Part shown: in pieces, positions 44,919 to 53,669 of the stretch
Position numbering within the stretch: the first letter of the stretch is position 1
Layout: each line of letters starts with the position of its first letter
Assembly: GCA_021324015.1 (NCBI GenBank)
Contig: JAJPJX010000151.1
Location: forward strand, 83,149-147,148
Direction: 5' to 3'
From: Solibacteraceae bacterium
GTDB lineage: Bacteria; Acidobacteriota; Terriglobia; Bryobacterales; Bryobacteraceae
Length of the DNA: 64,000 nucleotides
Translations under genes and position numbers: made by a program
The notes under the pieces: model-generated
What the model saw: only the letters and a program-made list of their open reading frames with translations
Database searches by the model: none
What the model was told of the DNA's origin: nothing

Positions 44919-46334
44919 ATGTGGGCTTCCAAGCTTTCGATTCTGGTGCCGCTGTACAACGAGGAAGAGTTCATCGCACCTCTGCTGGAAAGGGTGCTGG
45001 CGGCGCCGCTCGAAGCCGGAATGAGCCGCGAGATCGTGGTGGTGGACGACGGTTCCACGGACGGCTCGGTGGAAATCGTGGAGGCTATCGCGGCGCGCGC
45101 GCCGGGGGTGATCCGGCTGGTCCGGCACGAGCGCAACCGGGGCAAGGGAGCGGCGGTGCGCACAGCCCTGGCGCACGCCACGGGCGAGTTTTGCATCATC
45201 CAGGACGCGGACCTGGAATATGACCCGCGGGAATACCCGAAGATGCTGCGCCCGCTGGTGGAGGGCCAGGCCGACGCGGTTTACGGCTCGCGGTTCATGA
45301 TCTCCGGGGAGCGCCGGGTGCTGTACTTCTGGCACTCCATCGCCAACAAGCTGCTGACAGGCTTCTGCAACCTGGTGGCGGACCTGAACCTGACGGACAT
45401 GGAGACCTGTTACAAGGCGTTCCGCACGTCGCTCGGCCGCAGCATTCCACTGCGCAGCGACCGCTTCGGTATTGACGCGGAGCTGACCATCAAGCTGGCC
45501 CGGCGCGAAGTGCGCATCTATGAGACCCCCATCAGCTACCACGGCCGCACCTACGAGGAAGGCAAGAAGATCGGGCTGTGGGACGCCTTCGCGGCCATTG
45601 CGGTGATCCTGCGCAATGCGTTCACCAAGGACATCTACGTGCATTCCGGGCCGGAGATGCTGGAAGCCCTTTCCGTGGCCCGGCACTTCAACGGCTGGAT
45701 GGCGGAAACGATCCGGCCCTACGTGGGCAAACGGGTGCTGGAGATCGGCGCGGGCATCGGCAACCTCACGCGCCTGCTGGTGCCGCGGCGCGCCTGCTAC
45801 GTGGCGGGCGATATCGACGAGGAGCACCTGGCGCGCCTCGAAACCCGCTTCCATCACCGCCCTAACCTGCGGGTGTGCCGCTGCGACCTGGGCGATCCGC
45901 GCGATTTCGAGCCGTTTGCCGGGCAGATGGACTCGGTGGTGTGCCTGAACGTGCTGGAACATATCGCGGACGATTTGCAGGGGCTGCGGAACATGCACAC
46001 CGCGCTGGCGCCGGGAGGCCGCGCGATCGTGCTGGTGCCGCACGGGCAGGAGATCTTCGGCACGCTGGACGAGGTGCTGGGCCACTACCGCCGGTACTCC
46101 CATGAGCAACTGCGCGGCCGGATGGAGCAGGCCGGCTTCCGGGTGGAGCGCATCCTGGAGTTCAACCGAATTTCCCGTCCAGGCTGGTACCTGCACGGCT
46201 GCGTGCTAAAGAGGACCACGCTCAGTCCCCTGCAACTGAAGCTGTTCGACCGGACGGTCTGGCTATGGCGGCGCATCGACGCGCATCTACCCTGGCCGCC
46301 CACCTCAATCATCGGCATCGCGGTGAAACCCTGA
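44919..46334 (+). CDS. fusion of family 2 glycosyltransferase and SAM-dependent methyltransferase
   Basis: A 471-residue two-domain enzyme. Residues 1-235: dolichyl-phosphate-mannose-synthase-like GT2 with LSILVPLYNEEEFIAPLLERV, VVVDDGSTDGSVE, GEFCIIQDADLEYDP (DxD) and RTYEEGKKIGLWD. Residues 245-471: class I methyltransferase with VLEIGAGIGNLTRLL, GDIDEEHLA, VCLNVLEHIADD and the ALAPGGRAIVLVPHG strand. The protein probably glycosylates a lipid or polymer and methylates the sugar or the same product. It lacks transmembrane helices. The ATG at 44919 is used; TACAGT at 44894-44899 may be its -10. Confidence 0.9.
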   Translation: MWASKLSILVPLYNEEEFIAPLLERVLAAPLEAGMSREIVVVDDGSTDGSVEIVEAIAARAPGVIRLVRHERNRGKGAAVRTALAHATGEFCIIQDADLEYDPREYPKMLRPLVEGQADAVYGSRFMISGERRVLYFWHSIANKLLTGFCNLVADLNLTDMETCYKAFRTSLGRSIPLRSDRFGIDAELTIKLARREVRIYETPISYHGRTYEEGKKIGLWDAFAAIAVILRNAFTKDIYVHSGPEMLEALSVARHFNGWMAETIRPYVGKRVLEIGAGIGNLTRLLVPRRACYVAGDIDEEHLARLETRFHHRPNLRVCRCDLGDPRDFEPFAGQMDSVVCLNVLEHIADDLQGLRNMHTALAPGGRAIVLVPHGQEIFGTLDEVLGHYRRYSHEQLRGRMEQAGFRVERILEFNRISRPGWYLHGCVLKRTTLSPLQLKLFDRTVWLWRRIDAHLPWPPTSIIGIAVKP

Positions 46335-46498
46335 TCCTCTGGAATATGAGGCCGAATCGGTACTAACCGCACGGTGACCATTTTTCTAAAACTCTATTCG
46401 CCCTCTTTTCCGCCAGTTACAAAGAAATAGCGGCTCCCGCCGCCCGGCCTTCCGCTACCCTCAAAGCAGAAAAGGTAGTGCGCTCACCCCGCACCGCC

Positions 46499-46562
46499 CG
46501 ATGAGCCAAATGCTGCGCAGCATTCATCGTCAGTGGAACTGGCCTCTGTTCGCCGGGTTCCA
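46499..46562. repeat. two adjacent hairpins
   Basis: First: AATGCTGC-GCAGCATT (46509-46524), a perfect 16-base palindrome flanked by CGATGA (46499-46504) and TCATCG (46524-46529), which can extend the stem across a small bulge. Second: TGGAAC (46534-46539) pairs with GTTCCA (46557-46562), with inner GGC/GCC. Confidence 0.6.
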
Positions 46563-46639
46563 TCGGTGATCACGGCGCCCGCCCTGCGGGTTCCAAAAGA
46601 AACCGGTTTCTGCCCGAGCTTCGGGGATGGGACGGGAAA

Positions 46640-46656
46640 TCCGGGGGTACCCCGGA
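46640..46656. repeat. hairpin with 7-base stem and GTA loop
   Basis: TCCGGGG-GTA-CCCCGGA, a perfect stem-loop of 17 bases. Confidence 0.6.
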
Positions 46657-46682
46657 CGTAAATTCCATGGCGCTGAAGCGTT

Positions 46683-46729
46683 TCACCCCGCCCGGCCGCC
46701 TCTCGAAAAGGGAGCGGCCGAGGCGGTGA
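46683..46729. terminator. long GC-rich stem-loop, candidate bidirectional terminator
   Basis: Outer arms TCACC (46683-46687) and GGTGA (46725-46729) with GCC/GGC, inner arms CGGCCGC (46693-46699) and GCGGCCG (46714-46720), and a GAAA-type loop. It lies near the 3' ends of both converging genes. No long T-run follows on either strand. Confidence 0.45.
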
Positions 46730-46771
46730 CGATCCTTTCCGATCTTCTCCCCTCTCTGAGCCGCAGTGTCT

Positions 46772-48874
46772 CTATACTTCGCGCCGCTCCAGTTTATCCA
46801 GCAGCGCGGAAAGCTGCGGTGCCGCCTCGGCGCGCCCGCCGAAACGCAGCGCGTTGTAAGCGGTGGTGAACTGTGCGATCAATCCCCCCAGCTCCGTCGT
46901 CGGAAGTGTGGCGGCGAATTCCCGTGGCGTAAACCAGGCGGGCTTCTCGTAGCCCCGCCGTCGCAGCAATTCCAGCATGCGCGCGTAGAGCAGCGTGGCG
47001 TCGGCCATGCTGCCCTGTCCCCGCCGCAGCCGCCGTGCCCCGCGCCGCGTGCGCCAGCGTTTCCAGAACGGCGGCAGGAGACCCGCCAGGAGCGCCGCCC
47101 ACACCACCCCCGCTCCGGCCCACAGCCCGTAGCGCTTGAGCCCCGCCACGGCGGCCTCCGTGCCGCGCTCGCGCGCTTCGCGCAGCCGCTCGAACCAGCG
47201 CATCCCCCACGTCCAGCCCGATTGCTGCATGCGGTCCGCCAGCATGCCCTGCCGGCCCATGTCGTACCCTACCACCCACTCCTGCCAGAAGGTCTCCGCC
47301 GCGTCCGCGTAGAGCGCCAGCCGGCTCCACAGCGAGATCCGGCCCGAGTTGGGGTCCGGCGGGGTGGGGTCGAACGTGGTCCAGCCGCGGCCCGCCAGGT
47401 AGGCTTCCACCCAGGTGTGCGCGTCCGAGGCGCGCACTACGTACAGGTCCGTCAGCGGATTTTTCACCCCGCCCAGAAAGCCGTTGGCCAGCCGCGAAGG
47501 GATGCCCAGCGTGCGCAGCATCACCGCCATGGCCGAGGCGAAATACTCGCAGTGGCCCTTTTTCCGCTCGAAGAGGAAGTAGGCCAGCGGGTCGGATACT
47601 TCTCGAGAAGGCAGCTCCAGCGTGTAGGCATACGCCGTGCGCAGCCGCGTCTCGAGCGCCCTCGCCCGCTCGAAATCGCTCCCTTGCCCCGCGGCCATTT
47701 CGTGCGCCAGGTTCACGATGCGCGGGTCCAGCCTGGACGGCAACTGCAGGAACAGCCCGCGCTCGGCGGCGCTCAGCCCGGCCCCCCGCGCCGGCTCCCC
47801 GCGGTCCTCCAGCATGCTGGTGGCTTCGTAATAGAAGCCCGGCGGCGGCACGTGCCCCAGCCGGTAGCCGTCGCCCGGCGTGCGGAGGAGCGAGGCGTGC
47901 TTGATCTCCAGCATCAGCGGCGTGCCCGCAAAAAACAGCGCGTCCGTGTCGATGGCGTTCAGCTCCACGCGATAGCTCAACTCCACCGGATGACCCGCAC
48001 CCAGCTCCCGGCGGCCGCGCTCCACCGGGATACGCTGGTCCAGCCCTGCGGGATTGGCCCAGGTGCGCCCGTTGAAATGGCTCAGCGCGCCGCCCCGCCA
48101 GTGCAGGTTCGGCGGCACCACCGGCGTGTAGAAGCGCACGTGCATCACCGGCGTCGAGCTGGTCTTGACCTCCCCGATCTCCCCCAGCCGCACCTGGTCG
48201 GAAAATCCCGGCAGGTAAAAGCGCCGCGCGATGAGGTGCCGGAAGGCCGCGTCCGCCGTGCGCGGCAGAACGAAAAACAGGCCCGCCGTCAGCACCAGAA
48301 TGCCCAGCGCGATCTCCCCGGCCAGCGACCCCAGGCGCAGCGAAAAGTGCCGCATGCCGTTGCGCGCCACCGCCTGCCGCTGCTCGAGCGACCGCCGGAT
48401 CTCGGCGCTGGTGAAGGCCCCGATGGCGAACACCAGGTACAGCGCCAGGTACGCGAAAAAGCTGAAGCTGGCCGAGAGCATCGCCGCCGCCAGCAGCTCC
48501 AGAAAAGCAATCGTCGCCAGGTAGAGATAGTCCCGGTTCGTGCGTGCGGTCGCCACCTTCACAACCACCAGGAAAAACACCAGGTGTACCGTGGCTTCGA
48601 GAAATCCGCGCGCGAAGAACAGGTAGTCCAGCGGGAAAAAGCCGATGTAGGCGATGGTCAGCGCGGTCACGACGCGCGGAGAAATCTCCAGGCGGACGGC
48701 ACCGGCGACGAGCAGCGCCCGCAGCGCCAGCGCCAGGGCCGTGAGCACGATCGTGGGCGCATCCAGGTACCCCGAGCCGGCTACCGCTAGGTAGCCGCTG
48801 GTCACCAGGCCCAGCAGAGAGAATTGAAAAAACCGCTCGGCCGAGGCGGCGGCATGCGTGCTCGCGCGTGCCAT
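46772..48874 (-). CDS. TgpA-like membrane transglutaminase-domain protein
   Basis: A 700-residue protein. Residues 15-195 contain about six membrane helices (DUF3488/TgpA N-terminal). Residues about 210-480 form the periplasmic region, including the transglutaminase core with the catalytic Cys in GHCEYFASAMAVMLR, His in DAHTWVEAYLAGRGW and Asp in TFDPTPPD. A further membrane helix lies near 575 (LWAGAGVVWAALLAGLLPPFW), followed by a C-terminal DUF4129 helical tail (DATLLYARMLELLRRRGY). Members are cysteine hydrolases or protein-modifying enzymes of unknown substrate. It follows the lipoprotein-like gene by 9 bases. Confidence 0.9.
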   Translation of the reverse strand: MARASTHAAASAERFFQFSLLGLVTSGYLAVAGSGYLDAPTIVLTALALALRALLVAGAVRLEISPRVVTALTIAYIGFFPLDYLFFARGFLEATVHLVFFLVVVKVATARTNRDYLYLATIAFLELLAAAMLSASFSFFAYLALYLVFAIGAFTSAEIRRSLEQRQAVARNGMRHFSLRLGSLAGEIALGILVLTAGLFFVLPRTADAAFRHLIARRFYLPGFSDQVRLGEIGEVKTSSTPVMHVRFYTPVVPPNLHWRGGALSHFNGRTWANPAGLDQRIPVERGRRELGAGHPVELSYRVELNAIDTDALFFAGTPLMLEIKHASLLRTPGDGYRLGHVPPPGFYYEATSMLEDRGEPARGAGLSAAERGLFLQLPSRLDPRIVNLAHEMAAGQGSDFERARALETRLRTAYAYTLELPSREVSDPLAYFLFERKKGHCEYFASAMAVMLRTLGIPSRLANGFLGGVKNPLTDLYVVRASDAHTWVEAYLAGRGWTTFDPTPPDPNSGRISLWSRLALYADAAETFWQEWVVGYDMGRQGMLADRMQQSGWTWGMRWFERLREARERGTEAAVAGLKRYGLWAGAGVVWAALLAGLLPPFWKRWRTRRGARRLRRGQGSMADATLLYARMLELLRRRGYEKPAWFTPREFAATLPTTELGGLIAQFTTAYNALRFGGRAEAAPQLSALLDKLERREV

Positions 48875-48883
48875 GTATTCATT

Positions 48884-49306
48884 CTACTGTGCGGCCCTGC
48901 CCGCGCCGAAGCTCCCCAGGTGCTGCTCCAGCGCGCGCACGAAGGCCGTGAGGTTCCCCCGGTCGAAGCTCTGCCACTTCACTACCGCGAAGTAGTTGTC
49001 CTTGTAAAAGAACACCGCGGCCGCCGCGGGCCGCCAGCGCTGCGCCAGGTCCAGGCCGGCCGTCGCGGAGACCAGTTCGAACAGGTCCACTTGCACACTG
49101 GTGGGGCCCTCGTAGAAGGCCTCGTAGATCCGGCGCACCGTGCCCCGGGCGGCCTCGGCGGGCGCCGATTCGGCCGGCAGGTCGCGCAGATCCCGGCGCC
49201 GCCATTTCCCGGCCAGCACTGCCGGCAATAGCGCGTCCGCGGACGGCGGCCGCCGCCGGCATGCCGCCAGGCTGGCCGCCGCCAGAAGCCAGGTTCGTCT
49301 CCGCAT
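48884..49306 (-). CDS. putative exported lipoprotein of unknown function
   Basis: A 140-residue protein. N-terminus MRRRTWLLAAASLAAC carries a plausible lipobox (SLAAC), so Cys16 may be lipid-modified. The remaining sequence is RDLPAESAPAEAARGTVRRI, then a compact domain ending in VFFYKDNYFAVVKWQSFDRGNLTAFV. I do not recognise the domain. It precedes the transglutaminase gene by 9 bases, so the two are probably transcribed together. Divergent from the PGI-like gene. Confidence 0.65.
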   Translation of the reverse strand: MRRRTWLLAAASLAACRRRPPSADALLPAVLAGKWRRRDLRDLPAESAPAEAARGTVRRIYEAFYEGPTSVQVDLFELVSATAGLDLAQRWRPAAAAVFFYKDNYFAVVKWQSFDRGNLTAFVRALEQHLGSFGAGRAAQ

Positions 49307-49362
49307 CTGCTGAGATTCTAGCCATTCTTGCCACCCCCGGGCGAATCGGATACAACAGGTGT

Positions 49363-51243
49363 GTGCTGTTGACGCTGTTCCACGATCATCCCCCGCACTC
49401 CTCAGACCGCTACCTTCAAAAATTCATCGACGAGAACGTGCTGGAACGGCTGCACGCGCTGGATGCGCGCGCCCGCCGCGAGGGGCTCGAGGCGCTGGAT
49501 CCCGCCTCCGAGCCGCTCATCCGCCTGGGCATGGAAGTGGATGCTTCCGGCCGCGTCACCAAGAACTCGTACGGCGTCTTCAACCTGAGCTGGCAGGCCC
49601 GGGAGCACTCGGAGTGGGCCGCCCAGGTGATGGCCGAGATCCGGGAGCTTCGCGCCCGTATCCGCGCGGTTCACGGACAGCCGCTGCGCTATCTCATCTG
49701 GGCCGGCATGGGTGGTTCCATCGAGGACAAGAGCATGTACCAGGCCCTGGGCCTGCTGCGGCGCGGCGTGCGCTTCTACGCGCTGGATTCCACCGACCCG
49801 GCCAAGCTGAAATATATCCTCGAAGACCTCCAGAACCGCGCGCGCTTGCCGCTGGCCGCCATTCTGCGCTCCACCCTGGTGGTGGGCATGGCCATGGGCA
49901 TGACCTCCTACGAGCCAGTCGTCAACCTGGAGAAGCTCGCCGCGCTCTACGACCGCCACAAGATCGACAGCCGGCCCAACTTCCTCTACATGACCCTGCC
50001 CGGCTCGCTGCTGGACCAGTTCGCCGGGCCGCGCGGGTACCGCCGCGTGGAGCTGCAACTGGACGGCGCCAACAGCACCGCCGGCCGCCACAGCGGGCCG
50101 CTCACGCGCGGCAGCCTGTACCCCCTGGCGCTGGCCGGCGCCGACCTGCGCGGCTGGATCTCCGCCACCTTTCTTGAGGAGGAGGAGATCCTCACGGCCT
50201 GGCGGCTGGCGGGCTTCCTGCAAGCCCAGGGCTCCGCCGGCCGCGACAAAGTCGGTCTGCTGCTGCCGCGCTCCTGGAGCGGCGCGGCGCTGTGGACCAA
50301 GCAGAACTTCGAGGAGAGCCTGGGCAAGCGCGAGGACGCCGGCATCAAAATCGTCATCCAGGAGAAGCCCCGGCTGGCCGACTACCGCTCGCCCAAGGAC
50401 CCCGCGCAGGACCGCGTCTTCCTGGCCGTGCGCGTCAAGGGCACACCCGACGGGGATGCCGCCAAAGTCTCCCTGCTGCGCCGCGCCGGCTACCCTGTAG
50501 CGCAGCTCACCCTGCCCGCGGGCACCCTGCTTTCGCGCTACATGCAGTTCATGCACTACACGGTCTTCGGCCTGGCCTACCTGCGCGACATGAACTTCGT
50601 CACCCAGCCCGGCGTCGAGCTCTATAAATCCATCGCCAACCGCGTGCACGCAGACGCCACCAAGGCGGGCGGGATCGAGAAGGCCCGTGACTGGAAGCTG
50701 CTGCGCGAATCCGCCCGGCAGGCCCGCTGGCGCGGCGCGCTGACGCTGTGCTACGACGGCCTGCCGCTTGAGTTGGGGGCGGCGCGCGCCAGCGCCCCGG
50801 AACTCTACGCCGGCCTCCTGAAAAAGCTGGTGCAGGCCGGCCAGGCGCAGTACGCCGAGCTGACTTTCTTCGGCGACACGCGCTACAGCCCTAAGGGTCG
50901 CCGCCTGCGCGCCAGCCTGGAACGTGCGGCCGGGCGTCTCTTCCGCGCCCGCCTCAAGATGCCCGTCGACGTCTACGAAGGCCCCGCCATGAATCACTCC
51001 TACCACGAGATGATCATCGGCCACGGCAGGTGCTTCTCCACCGTGCTGCTCTCCGAAGCCCAGGAGCAACTGCCCGCCGCGGGCTACCGCGCGGATTACC
51101 ACGTAGCCCAGTTCCTGGCCACCAAGCTGGCGCTCGAGCAGCGCCGCCGCCCGGTGGTGGCCCTGCTGTTGAAGGACCTCGGCGAAAAGAGCCTGGCCGC
51201 GCTGGACGAGTTCTACCGGCAGGCCGCCCTGGCGGTGAAATGA
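49363..51243 (+). CDS. glucose-6-phosphate isomerase-like protein (SIS fold)
   Basis: A 626-residue protein with sugar-isomerase folds. IWAGMGGSIEDKSMYQALG near 130 is a phosphosugar-binding loop; NSTAGRHSGPLTRGSLYPLALAG near 255 matches the PGI/TalAB segment (usually GGRYS), with the Tyr replaced by His. The C-terminal quarter (GPAMNHSYHEMIIGHGRCFST, then HVAQFLATKLALEQ) is less familiar. It is longer than classical PGI and may have a different sugar phosphate as substrate. The start is uncertain: GTG 49363 is favoured, TTG 49369 is possible, and no good ribosome site is seen. Divergent from the lipoprotein gene. Confidence 0.75.
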   Translation: MLLTLFHDHPPHSSDRYLQKFIDENVLERLHALDARARREGLEALDPASEPLIRLGMEVDASGRVTKNSYGVFNLSWQAREHSEWAAQVMAEIRELRARIRAVHGQPLRYLIWAGMGGSIEDKSMYQALGLLRRGVRFYALDSTDPAKLKYILEDLQNRARLPLAAILRSTLVVGMAMGMTSYEPVVNLEKLAALYDRHKIDSRPNFLYMTLPGSLLDQFAGPRGYRRVELQLDGANSTAGRHSGPLTRGSLYPLALAGADLRGWISATFLEEEEILTAWRLAGFLQAQGSAGRDKVGLLLPRSWSGAALWTKQNFEESLGKREDAGIKIVIQEKPRLADYRSPKDPAQDRVFLAVRVKGTPDGDAAKVSLLRRAGYPVAQLTLPAGTLLSRYMQFMHYTVFGLAYLRDMNFVTQPGVELYKSIANRVHADATKAGGIEKARDWKLLRESARQARWRGALTLCYDGLPLELGAARASAPELYAGLLKKLVQAGQAQYAELTFFGDTRYSPKGRRLRASLERAAGRLFRARLKMPVDVYEGPAMNHSYHEMIIGHGRCFSTVLLSEAQEQLPAAGYRADYHVAQFLATKLALEQRRRPVVALLLKDLGEKSLAALDEFYRQAALAVK

Positions 51244-51276
51244 GCCGTGAAATGAGGCGGCTCGCTTTGGCCGGGG

Positions 51277-51285
51277 TGGTACCAT
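51277..51285 (+). promoter_or_regulatory. extended -10 promoter of the small membrane protein-rph unit
   Basis: TGG-TACCAT ends 10 bases before the ATG at 51296, supporting that small gene as the first of the rph-rdgB unit. Confidence 0.45.
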
Positions 51286-51295
51286 CGCTGTAGCG

Positions 51296-51439
51296 ATGGC
51301 GAAGTTCAAACCAGCCGGAAAGAAAGCCAAGTCGAGCGCCGCCCCAGCCGGCGGCATCCCCTGCCTGATTCTCCTGTTTCTGGCCATGGCCCTGGTGATC
51401 CTGTTCCTGGTCTACTTCATGAAATATGCGAGCCGATAA
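51296..51439 (+). CDS. 47-residue single-pass membrane protein upstream of rph
   Basis: A short gene: [20 protein letters not shown] is a basic, flexible N-terminus, then [20 protein letters not shown] forms one membrane helix of about 20 residues, and FMKYASR ends the chain. The basic N-terminus predicts N-in orientation. It overlaps the rph start by 14 bases, and an extended -10 stands 10 bases upstream of its ATG. Membrane helix plus Lys-rich tail is what small regulatory or leader-type membrane proteins look like. Unknown function. Confidence 0.65.
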   Translation: MAKFKPAGKKAKSSAAPAGGIPCLILLFLAMALVILFLVYFMKYASR

Positions 51440-52145
51440 CCGACTCTCGGACGAGATGCGTCCCGTGGAGATCACGCCCGGCTACCTGCTCACCGCGGAG
51501 GGCTCCGCGCTGATCACCGTGGGCAACACGCGCGTGCTGTGCACCGCTTCTGTGGAGGATGCCGTGCCGCAGTTCCTGCGGGGTATGGGTAAAGGCTGGG
51601 TGACCGCGGAGTACTCCATGCTGCCGCGGGCCACGATCAAGCGCTCGCCGCGGGAAATTGCCAAGGGACGACCCTCTGGCCGGACGCACGAGATCCAGCG
51701 GCTCATCGGCCGCTCGCTGCGGGCCGTGCTGGATCCGGCCGCCCTGGGGGAGCGCACCATCATCCTGGACTGCGATGTCCTGCAAGCCGACGGCGGCACG
51801 CGCACGGCCTCCATCACCGGCGCCTTCGTGGCCCTGGCCCTGGCGGTGCGCCAGTTGCTGCAATTCGGCGTACTCCGCAAGTCGCCCCTGCGGGACTATG
51901 TGGCCGCCACCAGCGTGGGCATTGTACACGGCGAGCCCGTGATCGACCTGTGCTACGAGGAGGACTCGCAGGCGGACGTAGACATGAACGTGGTGATGAC
52001 CGGCTCCGGCCGCTTCGTCGAAGTGCAGGCCACGGCCGAGCACCAGCCCTTCGACGACCCGCAGATGGCCGCTCTGGTGGGGCTCGCCCGCAACGGGATC
52101 GCCGGCCTGGTTCAGGCGCAGAAGAAGGTGGTGCCGGCCCTGTGA
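51426..52145 (+). CDS. rph: ribonuclease PH
   Basis: A 239-residue phosphorolytic 3'-5' exoribonuclease that trims tRNA 3' ends. Sequence blocks are characteristic: [123 protein letters not shown] and [13 protein letters not shown]. Length is normal. Its stop TGA overlaps the GTG of rdgB. Confidence 0.97.
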   Translation: MRADNRLSDEMRPVEITPGYLLTAEGSALITVGNTRVLCTASVEDAVPQFLRGMGKGWVTAEYSMLPRATIKRSPREIAKGRPSGRTHEIQRLIGRSLRAVLDPAALGERTIILDCDVLQADGGTRTASITGAFVALALAVRQLLQFGVLRKSPLRDYVAATSVGIVHGEPVIDLCYEEDSQADVDMNVVMTGSGRFVEVQATAEHQPFDDPQMAALVGLARNGIAGLVQAQKKVVPAL

Positions 52146-52720
52146 AGCTGTACTGCGCCACCGGCAACGCCGGTAAGCTGCGCGAATTCCGCCTGACCGC
52201 CGAGAACCACGCGCTGGACCTGGACGCCCTGCCGGGCTATGGCGGGCTCCCGGTCTGCGAGGAGAACGGGAGCACGTTCGAAGAAAACGCCGTGCTCAAG
52301 GCGCGCCACTACGGGCCGCACGCCCCGGGTCTGCTCTTCGCCGACGATTCCGGCCTGGAAGTGGACGCCCTGGGGGGCGCTCCCGGCGTCCGCTCCGCCC
52401 GCTACGCCGGCCCCGGCTCGACCGATGAAGCCAATAACCGCCTGCTCCTCGAAAACCTGCGCGGCGTCCGCAACCGCGCGGCGCGGTTTGTCTGCGTGCT
52501 GGCCCTGGTGGAAGGCGCGCGGCTGCTGGGCACCTTCCGCGGCGAGGTGGAAGGCCGCATCCTGGAGGAAACCCGCGGCCGCGGGGGCTTCGGCTACGAC
52601 CCCCTCTTCTACTGCCCGGAGCTGGCGGCCACCTTCGGCGAAGCCTCCGAAGACCGGAAACTGGCCGTCAGCCACCGCGGGCGGGCGTTGCGCGCCATGC
52701 TCAGGCACTTGGTAAAATAA
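52142..52720 (+). CDS. rdgB: XTP/dITP pyrophosphatase (HAM1/RdgB)
   Basis: A 192-residue nucleotide-pool sanitising enzyme hydrolysing ITP/dITP/XTP to monophosphates. Motifs: [14 protein letters not shown] at the N-terminus, [42 protein letters not shown], and [20 protein letters not shown]. The GTG at 52142 overlaps the rph stop (GTGA), as in many bacteria with the rph-rdgB pair. The earlier in-frame start at 51950 lies inside rph and is rejected. Confidence 0.96.
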   Translation: MKLYCATGNAGKLREFRLTAENHALDLDALPGYGGLPVCEENGSTFEENAVLKARHYGPHAPGLLFADDSGLEVDALGGAPGVRSARYAGPGSTDEANNRLLLENLRGVRNRAARFVCVLALVEGARLLGTFRGEVEGRILEETRGRGGFGYDPLFYCPELAATFGEASEDRKLAVSHRGRALRAMLRHLVK

Positions 52721-52739
52721 GAGAGACTACTCTCCCCCC

Positions 52740-53669
52740 ATGCTGGCAACGACTACCCTCGCCGAGGAAATCCTGGAGCTCAAGCAGGAGCGCAAGGCCA
52801 TCCTGCTGGCGCACCACTACCAGGAGCCGGAGATCCAGGAGCTGGCCGACTGGGTGGGCGACAGCCTGGAACTGGCGCGCAAAGCCCGCGATTTCGCCGG
52901 AGACGTGATCGCCTTCTGCGGCGTCTGGTTCATGGCCGAGACGGCCAAGGTGCTGAATCCCAACCGCATCGTGGTCGTTCCGGACCGTGCGGCCAGTTGC
53001 AGCCTGGTGGATTCCTGCCCCGTGGAGCCGGTGCGCGCCTATCGCCGCCGCTACCCCGGGCACGTGATCGTCAGCTACATCAACACCTCGGTGGAGGTGA
53101 AGGCGGAGAGCGACATCCTGTGCACCTCGCGCAACGCCGTGCAGGTGGTCAATTCCATCCCGCGGGAAAAGACCGTGCTGTTCCTGCCGGACCGGAACCT
53201 GGGCGGCTACGTCCAGCAGCAGACCGGGCGCGAGAACATGAAGATCTGGCAGGGCACCTGCGTGGTGCATGCCACCTTCCCGGCACGCCGCGTGGCCGAG
53301 GCGCGCGACGCGCACCCCGGGGCCAAAGTAGTGGCCCATCCCGAGTGCCCGCCCCCGGTGCTGGCCCTGGCCGATTTCGTGGGCTCCACTTCGGCCATCA
53401 TCGAGTGGTGCGTGAAGAATCCGGCGCGCGAGTTTATCGTGATGACCGAAAGCGGGATCAACCACTCGCTGAAGAAGCTGGCCCCCGAAAAGCAGTTCTA
53501 TTTCGTGGCCAACGAAAACTGCAATTGCAGCGAGTGCCCGTTCATGAAGCTGAATACCCTGGAGAAACTGCGCGATTGCCTGCGCGACCTGGAGCCGCGC
53601 GTGAACCTCCAGGCCGACCTGATGCGCCGGGCGCTGGTGCCGCTCGAGCGCATGCTGGCCGTCAAATAA
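52740..53669 (+). CDS. nadA: quinolinate synthase NadA
   Basis: A 309-residue [4Fe-4S] enzyme condensing iminoaspartate with dihydroxyacetone phosphate to quinolinate in NAD synthesis. LLAHHYQEPEIQELADWVGDSLELAR is the substrate block. The three cluster cysteines lie in FCGVWFMAETAK, WQGTCVVHATF and NENCNCSECPFMKLN. The ATG at 52740 is 19 bases after rdgB; TAAAAT at 52713-52718 may serve as a -10. No nadB or nadC in view. Confidence 0.97.
   Translation: MLATTTLAEEILELKQERKAILLAHHYQEPEIQELADWVGDSLELARKARDFAGDVIAFCGVWFMAETAKVLNPNRIVVVPDRAASCSLVDSCPVEPVRAYRRRYPGHVIVSYINTSVEVKAESDILCTSRNAVQVVNSIPREKTVLFLPDRNLGGYVQQQTGRENMKIWQGTCVVHATFPARRVAEARDAHPGAKVVAHPECPPPVLALADFVGSTSAIIEWCVKNPAREFIVMTESGINHSLKKLAPEKQFYFVANENCNCSECPFMKLNTLEKLRDCLRDLEPRVNLQADLMRRALVPLERMLAVK

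Larger units (their letters stand above)
46335..46771. other. hairpin-rich convergent intergenic region, 437 bases without a gene
   Basis: This is the only stretch over 300 bases without a convincing gene. It lies between two converging genes and is less GC-rich at its start (46380-46440 has T- and A-runs). It holds at least four strong inverted repeats (annotated separately) plus the 14-base palindrome AGAAACCGGTTTCT at 46598-46611. It may hold bidirectional terminators or a structured RNA. No tRNA, 6S RNA, RNase P or riboswitch consensus could be matched by eye. Confidence 0.6.

Noticed and set aside
46335..46771. RNase P RNA, tmRNA, 6S RNA or a known riboswitch
   Set aside because: No conserved core sequence of these RNAs could be found on either strand, so only the hairpins are reported.
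46766..48790. 674-codon plus-strand frame antisense to the transglutaminase gene
   Set aside because: Pro/Arg/Gln/His-rich text typical of shadow frames; the minus strand has the catalytic motifs.
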